Positions 17,389 through 27,671 of a stretch of 64,000 nucleotides of DNA are shown here, in pieces (the first letter of the stretch is position 1; each line of letters starts with the position of its first letter). The notes under the pieces are model-generated. The model did no database searches. It was not told where the DNA came from and worked only from the letters and a program-made list of their open reading frames with translations. The stretch lies in assembly GCA_964588285.1 (NCBI GenBank), contig CAZPNX010000010.1, positions 24,009-88,008 of the forward strand, written 5' to 3'. Made by a program: the position numbers and the translations under genes. Source of the DNA: CAZPNX01 sp964588285. Lineage in GTDB: Bacteria; Edwardsbacteria; AC1; EtOH8.

Positions 17389-17434
17389 GTCATTGCGGGA
17401 ATTGCGCCTGGTCTTACAGACGATGCGATCGCTT
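17389..17434. repeat. CATTGCGAG...GAAGCAATC repeat, degenerate copy upstream of GIY-YIG gene
   Basis: CGTCATTGCGGG...GACGATGCGATCGCTT, same orientation as the copy at 17055-17098, beginning eight bases from the GIY-YIG ATG. Confidence 0.6.
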
Positions 17435-17455
17435 GACTTTTGCCAGGCGCCAACG

Positions 17456-17498
17456 GTCATTGCGAGACCGACTTCCCGCCTGGTGAACGAAGCAATCG
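17456..17498. repeat. CATTGCGAG...GAAGCAATC repeat, direct copy
   Basis: GTCATTGCGAGACC...GAACGAAGCAATCG, third direct copy in the nadC to GIY-YIG gap. Confidence 0.75.
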
Positions 17499-17524
17499 TT
17501 GATCCGTTGTCAGGCACCGTCCGG

Positions 17525-17567
17525 GATTGCTCCGCCCGTCCTATGAATGCCCTGCTCGCAATGACGG
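17525..17567. repeat. CATTGCGAG...GAAGCAATC repeat, inverted copy
   Basis: GATTGCTCCG...CTCGCAATGACGG, in the opposite orientation to the copy at 17456, just downstream of the nadC stop. The gap 17382-17576 is entirely made of these copies. Confidence 0.75.
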
Positions 17568-17576
17568 CCGGTGCGC

Positions 17577-18443
17577 CTACCCCACCGCCTTCAGCTGCAG
17601 GGAGAAGTCCATGGCCGGGGCCGAGTGGGTGATGGCTCCCACCGAGATGAAGTCCACCCCGCATTCGGCGATCTGCCGCACGTTATCAATGCTGACGTTG
17701 CCCGAGGCCTCCAATCGGAGTTTCCCCTGGTCCCGGGCCGGATGGGAGAAGACTAAGCGGCAGGCCTCGGCCATCCGCTCCGGCTTCATGTTGTCCAGCA
17801 TGATGATGTCCGGCTCCTCGGCCAGGGCTTCCTCCAGCTGGGACAGGTTCTGCACCTCCACCTCGATTTTCACCCGGCCGTGGTCCGCCTCTTTCACCTT
17901 GCGGATGGCGTTGGCCACCCCGCCGGCCGCCTCGATGTGGTTGTCCTTGATGAGCACCATGTCCCAAAGACCCATGCGGTGGTTCTGCCCGCCGCCGCAG
18001 GCCACCGCGTATTTCTCCAGCGCCCTCAGCCCGGGAGTCGTCTTACGGGTATCGAGTATTTTAGCCCTGGTTCCCCTGACCGCCTCCACGAAACTGTTGG
18101 TGAGGGTGGCGATGCCCGAGAGGTGCTGCAGGAAGTTGAGAGCCGTCCGCTCGGCCGCCAGGATGGAGCGTGTTTTCCCCTGCACTGTCAGAGCCACCTG
18201 GCCCAGCTCAACCTTCTCCCCGTCCTTGATCTGAACCTCGGCCTTGAGTTCCGGGTCGACCGCCAGGAAGGCCTCCTTGCAGACATCGATCCCGGCCAGC
18301 ACCCCGTCCTGCTTGGCCATCACCAGGGCCAGGCCGCAGGCCGTTTCGCCCACCGTGAACTGGCTTGTGATGTCCCCCTTGCCGATGTCCTCTTTAAGAG
18401 CTTGCCTGATAAGAGGTCTGATTTTTTTGCAATTATATTTCAT
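17577..18443 (-). CDS. nadC: nicotinate-nucleotide pyrophosphorylase (carboxylating)
   Basis: 288 residues, quinolinate phosphoribosyltransferase, converting quinolinate and PRPP to NaMN in NAD synthesis. Motifs: EDIGKGDITSQF, the central KILDTRKTTPGLRALEKYAV, CGGGQNHRMGLWDMVLIKDNH, and SGNVSIDNVRQIAECGVDFISVGAITHS. Length is normal. The ATG has no Shine-Dalgarno (AT-rich leader AAAAAGATATAAGCATAA). nadA and nadB are not in the window. The gene follows an AT-rich orphan by 16 bases. Confidence 0.96.
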   Translation of the reverse strand: MKYNCKKIRPLIRQALKEDIGKGDITSQFTVGETACGLALVMAKQDGVLAGIDVCKEAFLAVDPELKAEVQIKDGEKVELGQVALTVQGKTRSILAAERTALNFLQHLSGIATLTNSFVEAVRGTRAKILDTRKTTPGLRALEKYAVACGGGQNHRMGLWDMVLIKDNHIEAAGGVANAIRKVKEADHGRVKIEVEVQNLSQLEEALAEEPDIIMLDNMKPERMAEACRLVFSHPARDQGKLRLEASGNVSIDNVRQIAECGVDFISVGAITHSAPAMDFSLQLKAVG

Positions 18444-18459
18444 TTATGCTTATATCTTT

Positions 18460-19265
18460 TTAAAAGAAACCAACGTTAATTGATAACATTAAATACTTAA
18501 TATATCCATTGATATATCTTCCCTTCATGCTTAAGCCAGCATGATAATAGCAAAAAGCATTTCTTTTCATTTTTGGCTTGACACTATCCGACAGCCCGAA
18601 ACCAGTCAGAACACCAAATTCCATTCCTCTGGTCTTTTCGATTTCTTTACTAATGATAATATTTGAATATAGTTTATTGAACGGTGTGCCAGTATACATG
18701 ATACCAACAGAATAATCTTGATAAGAACGGTCGTTCTTATACAACAAAGCCAAATCTTCCGATCTTAAAATCACGATATCTTCATTAAACCATTTATAAC
18801 CAATAAAGGGAGTAAAATCTGACAATGTGCGATTCTTATAATATGAGAACAACAACGATACGCTCGTACTCCCATAACTCGGATTTTTCTGATATCTAAG
18901 CCCCTGTCCAAACGTTCCTATAAAATCATGCGTTATCAGCAAACCTATCGGTTTATACTTAACTCCATAAATGATATTTAACATACTTGGAAAACCAGTG
19001 CCCGCTGTATCTATTTGCATCCCCGCTGGTAAAGATAATGGATAATTATAACCTTTGTAATATCCTATACCTATTGAGGCGTCCATGTAAATACTTAGAT
19101 TGCCGTAATGTGTACCCAGTCTTCCATATTCCACATTAGTAGAGTCTTCACAAAATAACTGGGATGATAATATGATTAGAGAAAATTGAAAGAAAATAGT
19201 AAATATTAATGCCTTATAATATTGACTACTTTCTTGTGGTTTTAATGAATGCAAACGTGAACAAA

Positions 19266-19275
<10 letters not shown>
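18460..19275 (-). CDS. AT-rich orphan gene, exported barrel-like protein
   Basis: Up to 271 residues from a TTG at 19275 that overlaps the uvrB stop. A hydrophobic stretch (LIFTIFFQFSLIILSSQLFCED, about residues 23-44) looks like a signal peptide, so the true start may be at a later codon. The rest alternates aromatic and polar residues (YMDASIGIGYYKGYNYP, INGYIKYLMLSINVGFF) and ends in Phe-Phe, as outer-membrane barrels often do. Base composition is far lower in GC than every neighbour and codon use is AT-ended throughout, a sign of recent transfer. No family recognised. Confidence 0.65.
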
Positions 19276-21359
<2,084 letters not shown>

Positions 21360-21386
21360 TCCGGCCCTCGTCTTCCACCAAGCTTT

Positions 21387-21822
21387 GTGAACGGTGAAGG
21401 GTGAATGGTCAGCGTTTGGAGCGGGAGGCCAAATGCGTGATCAGTCCTCCCAGCTTGCTGCCGATCGACTCGATCTGCCTGTCTAATGTTGCCCGTTCTT
21501 CATCCGTAAGATAGTTGAGCTGACATGCGATCTCGATCAGCGTATCCAACTCGCTTAAAGAACCACCTGAAATGTAGAGAAAAGCGATGAACTCCTTTGA
21601 CGACCTACGAGCCGCACCTTCGGCTATGTTAGCCGGGACAGAGACCGCCGCCCGCCTCATTTGGGAGGTCAATCCATAGGCTTCCATTTTGGGAAAGCGC
21701 TCGGTAATTTTGTAGATATCGATCGACATCTTCACGCTTTCCTTCCAAACATCCAGTCTCTTATGCGCCCTCACATACATTCTGTTGACTCCTCAATTTA
21801 CCAATCACTTTTCACAATTCAC
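21387..21822. mobile_element. repeat-bounded cassette carrying the four-helix-bundle gene
   Basis: Imperfect inverted repeats of about 25 bases flank the gene: GTGAACGGTGAAGGGTGAAT at 21387 and, inverted, GTGAATTGTGAAAAGTGATT ending at 21822. The 436-bp unit sits between uvrB and the GNAT gene. The inner edge of the left repeat supplies the gene's TGA stop (21409-21411). No transposase is present, so mobilisation would have to be in trans. Confidence 0.5.
21409..21780 (-). CDS. four-helix-bundle protein (S23 / 23S rRNA intervening-sequence family)
   Basis: 123 residues. Recognisable as the four helix bundle/S23 family (TIGR02436-like) by HKRLDVWKESVKMSIDIYKIT, MRRAAVSVPANIAEGAARRS and KEFIAFLYISGGSLSELDT. 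Relatives occur inside 23S rRNA intervening sequences, next to diversity-generating retroelements (Avd), and scattered as single genes in many uncultured genomes. The biochemical role is unknown beyond a basic pentameric bundle in Avd relatives. It is enclosed by inverted repeats (21387-21411, 21798-21822). Confidence 0.88.
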   Translation of the reverse strand: MYVRAHKRLDVWKESVKMSIDIYKITERFPKMEAYGLTSQMRRAAVSVPANIAEGAARRSSKEFIAFLYISGGSLSELDTLIEIACQLNYLTDEERATLDRQIESIGSKLGGLITHLASRSKR

Positions 21823-21831
21823 GTCGGCTCG

Positions 21832-22821
21832 TCAGAGCCGCTTCTCCAATATCACCATCCAGATGTCCATCGGCCTGCGCCAGCCGGTCCCCTTGACCAG
21901 CCTCCTGTTTCGAGCCGACTTGGGCAGATGCATTTCCATCTTGCCGGCCCCCAGCAGATGGGCCAAGGCCCTCCCCTCGTGCAGTATGCTTTTGAATGTA
22001 CTGCTGTCTCTGGCCGCCGCCCGGCAGTAGTTGAAGTATTTCTTGTCCTTCGACTGCAGTATGGCCAGCGCCCCGGCCAGTCCTCTGTCGTCGTAGAGCG
22101 AGTAGACCCTTTTCTGCCTTACCAGTCCGGTCAGGGACTCCCGGTCGAACTCCCAGGCCGACCATCCCTGCAGGAACAGCCCTTTCCAATGGGCGGCGTC
22201 TTTGTCTTTTTGGAAAAGTTGCCTCAGTGCCTCCAGTTCCGACATGTTAGAACGCACCAGCGCCGTCTCCGGCTTTGGCCAAGGCTTGGCAATATACTCG
22301 TCGAACCCGGCGATGATCCGCATGCCCATGGACATCCCCAGGTGCTGGGAGATCTTGTTGTAGGATCCGGTGGCGTAGCGGATGAACCTGGGCCTCTGGC
22401 TCAAGGCCCATTTCCACGACCAGTCCTGAATGGCCCGTCCGATCTTGTGCCCGCGGAACTTGGGATCCACCCGCAGGCCCTCCAGCCATATCTCCCCCGG
22501 CCGCTGCACGGTTATCTTTCCGACACCCACCGGCCTTCCAGTATTTGCTTTGGTCACCGAGCCCTTCGCACCCCGAGAGCGGTCATCGAGCGGAGTCGAG
22601 ATGTAGCCGAGGGGCGCTCTGGATAAACTCCGTCGAGATGACCTCGATTGACCAAGAGTAGCCACGAAGAATATCCCCCTGCGGTCCTTCACCCACTCGT
22701 CCCAGACCTCGGGCAGATAGTCGCCCCAGCGCCCGAAGGTGCGCTTGCAGAAGTCGAGGACGATACGCTTGTCGGACTGACGGGCTCTTCGGATATTAAT
22801 TGTTATATTGGAGCTTTGCAT
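21832..22821 (-). CDS. GNAT family N-acetyltransferase with an in-frame repeat insertion
   Basis: 329 residues. The acetyl-CoA-binding region is seen as GEIWLEGLRVDPKFRGHKIGRAIQ (motif A, R/Q-x-x-G-x-G/A-like), preceded by VGVGKITV. The substrate is unknown; the C-terminal half may be a second degenerate GNAT fold. Between FFVAT and GRPVGVGK, residues about 57-93 are encoded by a 104-bp palindromic element (22551-22654) and are Arg/Ser-rich, unlike the rest. Homologous DNA is inserted in guaB. The gene lies eight bases downstream of the tldE stop. Confidence 0.8.
   Translation of the reverse strand: MQSSNITINIRRARQSDKRIVLDFCKRTFGRWGDYLPEVWDEWVKDRRGIFFVATLGQSRSSRRSLSRAPLGYISTPLDDRSRGAKGSVTKANTGRPVGVGKITVQRPGEIWLEGLRVDPKFRGHKIGRAIQDWSWKWALSQRPRFIRYATGSYNKISQHLGMSMGMRIIAGFDEYIAKPWPKPETALVRSNMSELEALRQLFQKDKDAAHWKGLFLQGWSAWEFDRESLTGLVRQKRVYSLYDDRGLAGALAILQSKDKKYFNYCRAAARDSSTFKSILHEGRALAHLLGAGKMEMHLPKSARNRRLVKGTGWRRPMDIWMVILEKRL
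22551..22654. repeat. 104-bp palindromic element inside GNAT coding sequence
   Basis: Outer ends TGGTCA and TGACCA form an inverted repeat; inside, GGTCATCGAGCGGAG and CTCCGTCGAGATGACC also pair. The reading frame passes through without a stop. On the minus strand CTCGACGGAGTTTATCC and CTCGACTCCGCTCG match the corresponding parts of the guaB insertion (62571-62650). Confidence 0.8.
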
Positions 22822-22828
22822 TTTGAAT

Positions 22829-24151
22829 TTATTCGGTCCTTCCCGTGAAATGGAAGTCCCTCACCTTCATCGGCGGCACCACCATCCCCTCCTTGGCCTC
22901 GGCCGGCCCCAGGGCCTCCACGTTGTTGAAGAACTCGGTCAGGTTCTGGTTGAACCTCATGTTCTTCACCCCGCAGACTATTCTCCCGTTCTCGATGAGG
23001 AAGGTCCCGTCCCGGGTCATGCCGGTGATCACCGGGACCTTGCGGTCCACCACCCGGTTGTACCAGAACCTGGTCACCAGTATCCCCCGCTCGGTGGACT
23101 TGATCATCTGCTCCAAAGAAGCCCTGCCGCCCCTGAGCACCAGGTTCTGGGGAAACGGCCCGAAGGTGTTGGGCTGGGGCAGGCCGTGTCCGGTGCTCTT
23201 TTTCCCCTCCTTGGCCGCCATCTTTTGGTCGTAGACCATGTTCTTGGCCACCCCTTTGTCAACTAGAACCACCCTCCTTTTGGGAATGCCCTCGTAGTCG
23301 AACGGTTCGGCCCAGGTCATTCGGGGATCAAAGGCGTCGTCGTAGATGGTTATGTTGCTTCCGAACATCTTTTTGCCGATGTTCCCGGACAGACAGCTGG
23401 TCCCCTCCTGAATCGACTGCGTGCCGAAGGCCAGCCAGGCCATGAACTGCAGCGGCGTGGCCGCCGCCTCAGGCTCTAAAATGACGGTGTAAACTCCGGG
23501 TTCCAACGCCCGGGGGCTGACCGAACCCAGGCACTTGGCGATGGCGATCCGGGCCACCTCAGCCGGGTCGATTTTCGCAAAGGAGCGTGATGTTCTCTCG
23601 GCCCTTCCGGCCGCCAGGCCCTGGCGGGCGGTGATCTCCATGGTGGCCGAACTCTGCCTATGGTAGGCGAACAGGCCTTTGGTGTTGGCCATGGCCCTCA
23701 TGTAGCCGGTGTTGGACACCAGGCCGGCCAGCTCCACCCTGCTTTTCTTGGCCAGGTCCACCGCCTTCTTGACCATGGCCGCCCGCTTGGCCGGCTCCAC
23801 ATCGGCCGTGGCCTCGGAATAGCCCTTGATGGCGCGGTACCGCTGCGGCCCGGCCATGGGCGGCAGGCCCTGATCTACGCCGATGGCCCTGGCCGCCTCG
23901 GCCGCCTGCATGGCCAGCTTGGCCAGCGACTGGTCGTCGAACTGGTTGGTGGTGGCCCGTCCCGATCGGTCGCCGATGTCCACCCGCAGCGAAATTGAGG
24001 CATCGTGCACCGACACGTTCTGGTGGATGGCGTTGTTGGCGATCCGGGTAAGCGGCCTGATGGTCTGGTTGAGCATCACCTCGGCCTGCCCCTCGCCGAC
24101 GTAGGACAGCGTCTGTTGGCAGATCTTCTTCGCTTCGTTTTTATTTATCAT
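22829..24151 (-). CDS. pmbA: TldE/PmbA-type metalloprotease subunit
   Basis: 440 residues, the TldE/PmbA partner of the TldD/TldE heterodimeric zinc protease that degrades unfolded or leader peptides in the cytoplasm (microcin B17 and CcdA processing in E. coli). The N-terminal HNVSVHD-like region (NAIHQNVSVHDASISLRVDIGDRSGRA) and C-terminal DGTFLIENGRIVCGVKNMRFNQN are typical. As expected for TldE it lacks the HExxxH motif. It follows tldD by 84 bases, which contain a 42-bp palindrome. Confidence 0.92.
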   Translation of the reverse strand: MINKNEAKKICQQTLSYVGEGQAEVMLNQTIRPLTRIANNAIHQNVSVHDASISLRVDIGDRSGRATTNQFDDQSLAKLAMQAAEAARAIGVDQGLPPMAGPQRYRAIKGYSEATADVEPAKRAAMVKKAVDLAKKSRVELAGLVSNTGYMRAMANTKGLFAYHRQSSATMEITARQGLAAGRAERTSRSFAKIDPAEVARIAIAKCLGSVSPRALEPGVYTVILEPEAAATPLQFMAWLAFGTQSIQEGTSCLSGNIGKKMFGSNITIYDDAFDPRMTWAEPFDYEGIPKRRVVLVDKGVAKNMVYDQKMAAKEGKKSTGHGLPQPNTFGPFPQNLVLRGGRASLEQMIKSTERGILVTRFWYNRVVDRKVPVITGMTRDGTFLIENGRIVCGVKNMRFNQNLTEFFNNVEALGPAEAKEGMVVPPMKVRDFHFTGRTE

Positions 24152-24170
24152 TTTGGCTTCCTTCTCTTGG

Positions 24171-24212
24171 CGCGGATTTTCATTGATTTTTCCAAATGAT
24201 GGGATATCCGCG
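24171..24212. repeat. 42-bp palindromic element between tldD and tldE
   Basis: Arms CGCGGAT and ATCCGCG with inner TTCAT/AATGA pairing enclose an AT-rich loop. It is in the intergenic gap between the two protease subunit genes. Confidence 0.65.
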
Positions 24213-24236
24213 TAAATCCTTAGCTGAAGTAATGGT

Positions 24237-25682
24237 TTACTTGGGCACCACGCCGACCTGGACCTGGCGGAACCTGGCCGGGGCGCAGCCCTGGGCGGTG
24301 CGGGCGGTTTGCGGCGGCTCGCCCTTGCCGCAGTTGGCCGTGCCCCATATCCTCCAGTCGCCTTGGCCGCAGACCCGATCGCAGGAGTTCCAGAACTGGG
24401 TGGTGATGCCGGCGTAGGTTGCGTTCTTCAACATCCGGCCCATTTTCCCGTTTTTTATCTCCCAGGCGATCTCGGTGCCGAACTGGAAGTTGGAGCGGCG
24501 GTCGTCGATGGAAAAGCTCTTGTTGGTGGCCATGTAGATGCCGTCGTCGGTGTCGGCTATCAGCTCCTGCAGCGACAGGTCGCCGGGCAGGAGGTTGATG
24601 CAGGTCATCCTCACTAGGGGCATGTTGTCCCAGCCGTCGGCCCGCATGGCCCCGGTGGAGCGCTTCCCGATCACCCTGGCCGACTCCCTCGACGATAGGT
24701 AGTCGACCAGCAGGCCCTCCCGGATGAGGTCGAAGGGCTCGGCCCTGACGCCCTCATCGTCGTACCCGTAGCTCCCCAGCCCCCGGGGGCAGGTGGGGTC
24801 GGAAACGATTGTCACCGCCTTGGAGCCGTAGCGCAGTTTTCCCAGGTGGTCGGTGGTGGCAAAGCTGGTGCCGGCAAAGTTGGCCTCCGAGCCCAGCACC
24901 CGGTCCAGCTCCAAGGGATGGCCGACCGATTCGTGTATCTGAAGCGACAGCTGGGAGCCCTCGATGATGATGTCCTTTTTGCCTGAAGGACATTCGTCGG
25001 CCGAAAGCAACGCCACCGCTTCTTCGGCCGTCCGTTCCGCGTTGCCGACAAAGTCCATCCCCTCAATCAACTCATAGCCATTCGACTCCCACTGCCCCCC
25101 GTGGGAACAGGGATAGGAACGGTGTTGGACGTCGCCGCCTTTTACGGCCGTGGCCGTGTAACCGCCGCCGCACTGGACGATGCGCTGTTTGATCAGCGAG
25201 CCGACGGTGGAGGCGAACAGCTGGTCCTCTACCCAGGCCGAAAAGCGCGACTCGGTGATGGCCACACCCTTGACTCGCCGCATGGCGGCGTCGGTCTTCA
25301 GCAGCAGGTCCAGCTTGGCCTCCAGCGGCACCTCCAGGGGATTCTTTTGGTGCGGCGTTACATAATGGTCAATGTACTTTTCCACCGGCGCCAGGGAGAC
25401 GGCCTTGGCCTTGAGCCGGGCGCTGGCCTTGGCCACCTTGACCGCCAGCCTGGCAATGCGCTCGATCTCCTTTTTCTCCACCCTGGGGCTGGCGGCAAAG
25501 CCCCAGGCCCCTCCGGCAATGACCCTGACCCCAAAGCCGGCCGAGGTTGCCCGGTTGACCCCGCCCACCTTGCCGTCCTTGACGCTCAGGTTTTCCGACT
25601 CCTCGGTGATTATTCTGACGTCAGCGTATCCGGCGCCGGCGGCCTGGGCCGCGTCCAGCGCCCTCAGTGCTAGGTCCTTCAC
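24237..25682 (-). CDS. tldD: TldD-type metalloprotease subunit
   Basis: 481 residues, the catalytic half of the TldD/TldE protease. The zinc motif HESVGH (HExxxH, about residue 250) lies in QLSLQIHESVGHPLELDR, followed by the conserved FAGTSFAT. The C-terminal part carries the family-typical LGSYGYDDEG and NTYAGITTQFW-like (NATYAGITTQFW) segments. The pair with tldE directly downstream is the usual arrangement. A candidate substrate peptide gene was not recognised next to it. Confidence 0.94.
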   Translation of the reverse strand: MKDLALRALDAAQAAGAGYADVRIITEESENLSVKDGKVGGVNRATSAGFGVRVIAGGAWGFAASPRVEKKEIERIARLAVKVAKASARLKAKAVSLAPVEKYIDHYVTPHQKNPLEVPLEAKLDLLLKTDAAMRRVKGVAITESRFSAWVEDQLFASTVGSLIKQRIVQCGGGYTATAVKGGDVQHRSYPCSHGGQWESNGYELIEGMDFVGNAERTAEEAVALLSADECPSGKKDIIIEGSQLSLQIHESVGHPLELDRVLGSEANFAGTSFATTDHLGKLRYGSKAVTIVSDPTCPRGLGSYGYDDEGVRAEPFDLIREGLLVDYLSSRESARVIGKRSTGAMRADGWDNMPLVRMTCINLLPGDLSLQELIADTDDGIYMATNKSFSIDDRRSNFQFGTEIAWEIKNGKMGRMLKNATYAGITTQFWNSCDRVCGQGDWRIWGTANCGKGEPPQTARTAQGCAPARFRQVQVGVVPK

Positions 25683-25760
25683 TTTATCCTCCCATTATCT
25701 GATTACCGCATTCTGAGCCCGACTCCCTGCGCCACCGCCAAAGAATCCGATTATTGATCC

Positions 25761-25802
25761 AGACCCTTCGAAAGCCTGACGGACGGCCATCCTCAGGGTG
25801 AC
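25761..25802. repeat. dispersed repeat, CATCCTGAG family (divergent copy)
   Basis: AGACCCTTCGAAAG...CCATCCTCAGGGTGAC in the tldD upstream gap, related to the element at 56209-56252. The remaining bases of 25683-25816 show nothing else clear. Confidence 0.55.
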
Positions 25803-25816
25803 GTCCGGTTCTTTCG

Positions 25817-26731
25817 TCAGAACAGCGCCCAGCTGGCGCCCAATCCGGTGGTCAGCCTTGTTCGCAGGCCGTCACGCAACGAGACGGGGTAATCCCGGTC
25901 GTAGTCGTAAAGAGCCAGCAGGCCTGTCTTGAAGCTTAGGTACTTTGACAATTTGAAATAAACGGCTGTGTCCCATCTCCAATCGGCGGCATCCAGGCCC
26001 GAGGGAACGAACAGCTTGAGCTCGGAGACCAGCCGGGCGCTGGACAGCAATGACCTGTCCACAGCGGCCACCGCTGTGAACCCCAGCTTGAACTTGGCTG
26101 CCGAACTGTCGGAAGGCTGGATCACCGTCAACTGGCCCGCCGGCCTGGTCAACGCGTAGGACGGGTCGTAGATCTCCTTGAGGGCCACCCCGGCCCTGAT
26201 CGAGGCCGTAAAGTCCGGACGGTCGGCCAGGATGGCCCCCAGCCCCAGGCTTTGGGTTAGGACCACCGGCCTGAAGAATGCATCGAACTGAGTGTCCAGG
26301 GTCAGATCGCCGTAGGGGTTGAGCCTCCTCAGCACCCGCCATCCCAGATAGGAGTCGGAGTGGATCATATCGGCCGTTTCCACCGGCTGGCCGTCGCCGA
26401 ATTTGGACTGGCCGTACTCGGCGTTGAAGCGGCTGTTCCAGTCGAACCATTGAAAGCGCCGCCGGGCGGTGCCGTCGCAGAAGACCGAGAGCGCATAGGC
26501 ATTGTCCTCGGTTCCCTGCCAGTTCTGGGAAACATGGGTGGAGGAGAAATTCAACCCGGCTATGGCCGTCAGTCTCCAGCCCAGCAGGCGTTTGCCTGAG
26601 GTGTCGGCCGCTGCCTGCGCGCTGTCGGAAGTGACGTCAGGCTCCGGCTGGATTTCTTGGGCTGGCGCCGTCTCCCCCGTCAGCAGGCAGACGAGCAGAG
26701 CCGAAAGGCAGAAAGCGTAGGTTTTTTTCAT
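25817..26731 (-). CDS. DUF3078-like outer-membrane protein
   Basis: 304 residues from ATG 26731 (MKKTYAFCLSALLVCLLTG signal peptide, cleavage near APAQE). The mature part begins with an acidic linker and then LNFSSTHVSQNWQGTEDNAYALS, which resembles the N-terminal signature of DUF3078 proteins of Bacteroidota-type outer membranes, and continues as alternating beta strands to a terminal ASWALF (C-terminal Phe). Function unknown. The frame is open upstream to 26956 but inside the yitT gene and is not expected to be used. It follows the YitT gene by ten bases. Confidence 0.75.
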   Translation of the reverse strand: MKKTYAFCLSALLVCLLTGETAPAQEIQPEPDVTSDSAQAAADTSGKRLLGWRLTAIAGLNFSSTHVSQNWQGTEDNAYALSVFCDGTARRRFQWFDWNSRFNAEYGQSKFGDGQPVETADMIHSDSYLGWRVLRRLNPYGDLTLDTQFDAFFRPVVLTQSLGLGAILADRPDFTASIRAGVALKEIYDPSYALTRPAGQLTVIQPSDSSAAKFKLGFTAVAAVDRSLLSSARLVSELKLFVPSGLDAADWRWDTAVYFKLSKYLSFKTGLLALYDYDRDYPVSLRDGLRTRLTTGLGASWALF

Positions 26732-26741
26732 GGTGTTTACC

Positions 26742-27641
26742 TCATCCCTTGGCCACCGAGCTCCAGGGCGTAAATCCCAGACCCAGCACCTCCTTGGCGT
26801 CGGTGACCACCATGAATGCCTTGGGGTCCAGCATCCGCACCGTCTCCCGCAAAGTGGACAGCTCCCGCCTCGAGACCACGCAGAACAGCACCGTCCGCTC
26901 GGCCCCCTGGTGAAACCCTCGCCCCGCCCACAGCGTGCCGCCCCGCCCCATACCATCCACCACCTCGGCCCTTATCTCCCGCCAGCGGTCGGAGATGATG
27001 TAGGCTGCCTTGTTGTAGGACCAGCCCTCCAGGATGAAGTCCAGGATGCGCCCGGAGATGTACAGGGCCATGAACCCGTAGAGTGCCAGGTCGACCTTCT
27101 TGAAGGTCAGCCCGGCCAGGGCGATGACGAGGAAGTCCACTGCCATGATGCCCATGCCCGGGGTGGCGTTGGTATACTTGGCGATGATCTGGGCCACGAT
27201 GTCCGATCCCCCGGTGGTGGCCTGGTGGCGGAAGGCCAGCCCCAGCCCCACCCCCAAAAGCACCGCACCGTAGACCGTGGCCAGCAGCGGGTTCTTGGTG
27301 GCGGCGTTGAGGTGTAGAGCCGACTGTAGGTAGTCGGTCAGGAATGAGGCGGCGAAGACGGCGTAGATGGTTCGCAGGCCGAAGCGTTTGCCGAACTCGG
27401 CGATGCCCCAGGCGAACAGCGGGATGTTGATGGCGAAGATGACCGCCCCCACCGGCAGCTTGAAGAGGTAGTGGAAGATGGTGGCCAGGCCGGCCGCCCC
27501 GCCCGGGGCGATCTTGTGGGGAACCAAAAAGAGGTCGTAGGCCAAGGCCATGCAGGCCGCGCCCAGGGTGATCATGGCGAAGTCGAAGGCCACCTTGGCC
27601 GGCGGCGGCCTGAGCTTTATTCTGGGGATGCTGAAGTCCAT
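26742..27641 (-). CDS. YitT family membrane protein
   Basis: 299 residues: five to six transmembrane helices (YitT_membrane, DUF161; GAACMALAYDLFLVPHKIAPGGAAG, GVGLGLAFRHQATTGGSDIVAQI) followed by a C-terminal soluble DUF2179 domain (GRGFHQGAERTVLFCVVSRREL ... MVVTDAKEVLGLGF). The function of the family is not established. It sits between larC and the DUF3078-like gene with a 30-base gap from larC. Confidence 0.9.
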   Translation of the reverse strand: MDFSIPRIKLRPPPAKVAFDFAMITLGAACMALAYDLFLVPHKIAPGGAAGLATIFHYLFKLPVGAVIFAINIPLFAWGIAEFGKRFGLRTIYAVFAASFLTDYLQSALHLNAATKNPLLATVYGAVLLGVGLGLAFRHQATTGGSDIVAQIIAKYTNATPGMGIMAVDFLVIALAGLTFKKVDLALYGFMALYISGRILDFILEGWSYNKAAYIISDRWREIRAEVVDGMGRGGTLWAGRGFHQGAERTVLFCVVSRRELSTLRETVRMLDPKAFMVVTDAKEVLGLGFTPWSSVAKG

Positions 27642-27671
27642 TTATCCGATCAGAAGCCAATCTGAAATGAA

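Noticed and set aside
17389..17567. Possible CRISPR array
   Set aside because: Only a few copies, diverged, of mixed orientation and without unique spacers of constant length; this is a dispersed palindromic repeat.
21409..21780. Diversity-generating retroelement suggested by the Avd-like protein
   Set aside because: No reverse transcriptase, template repeat or variable repeat is present around it.
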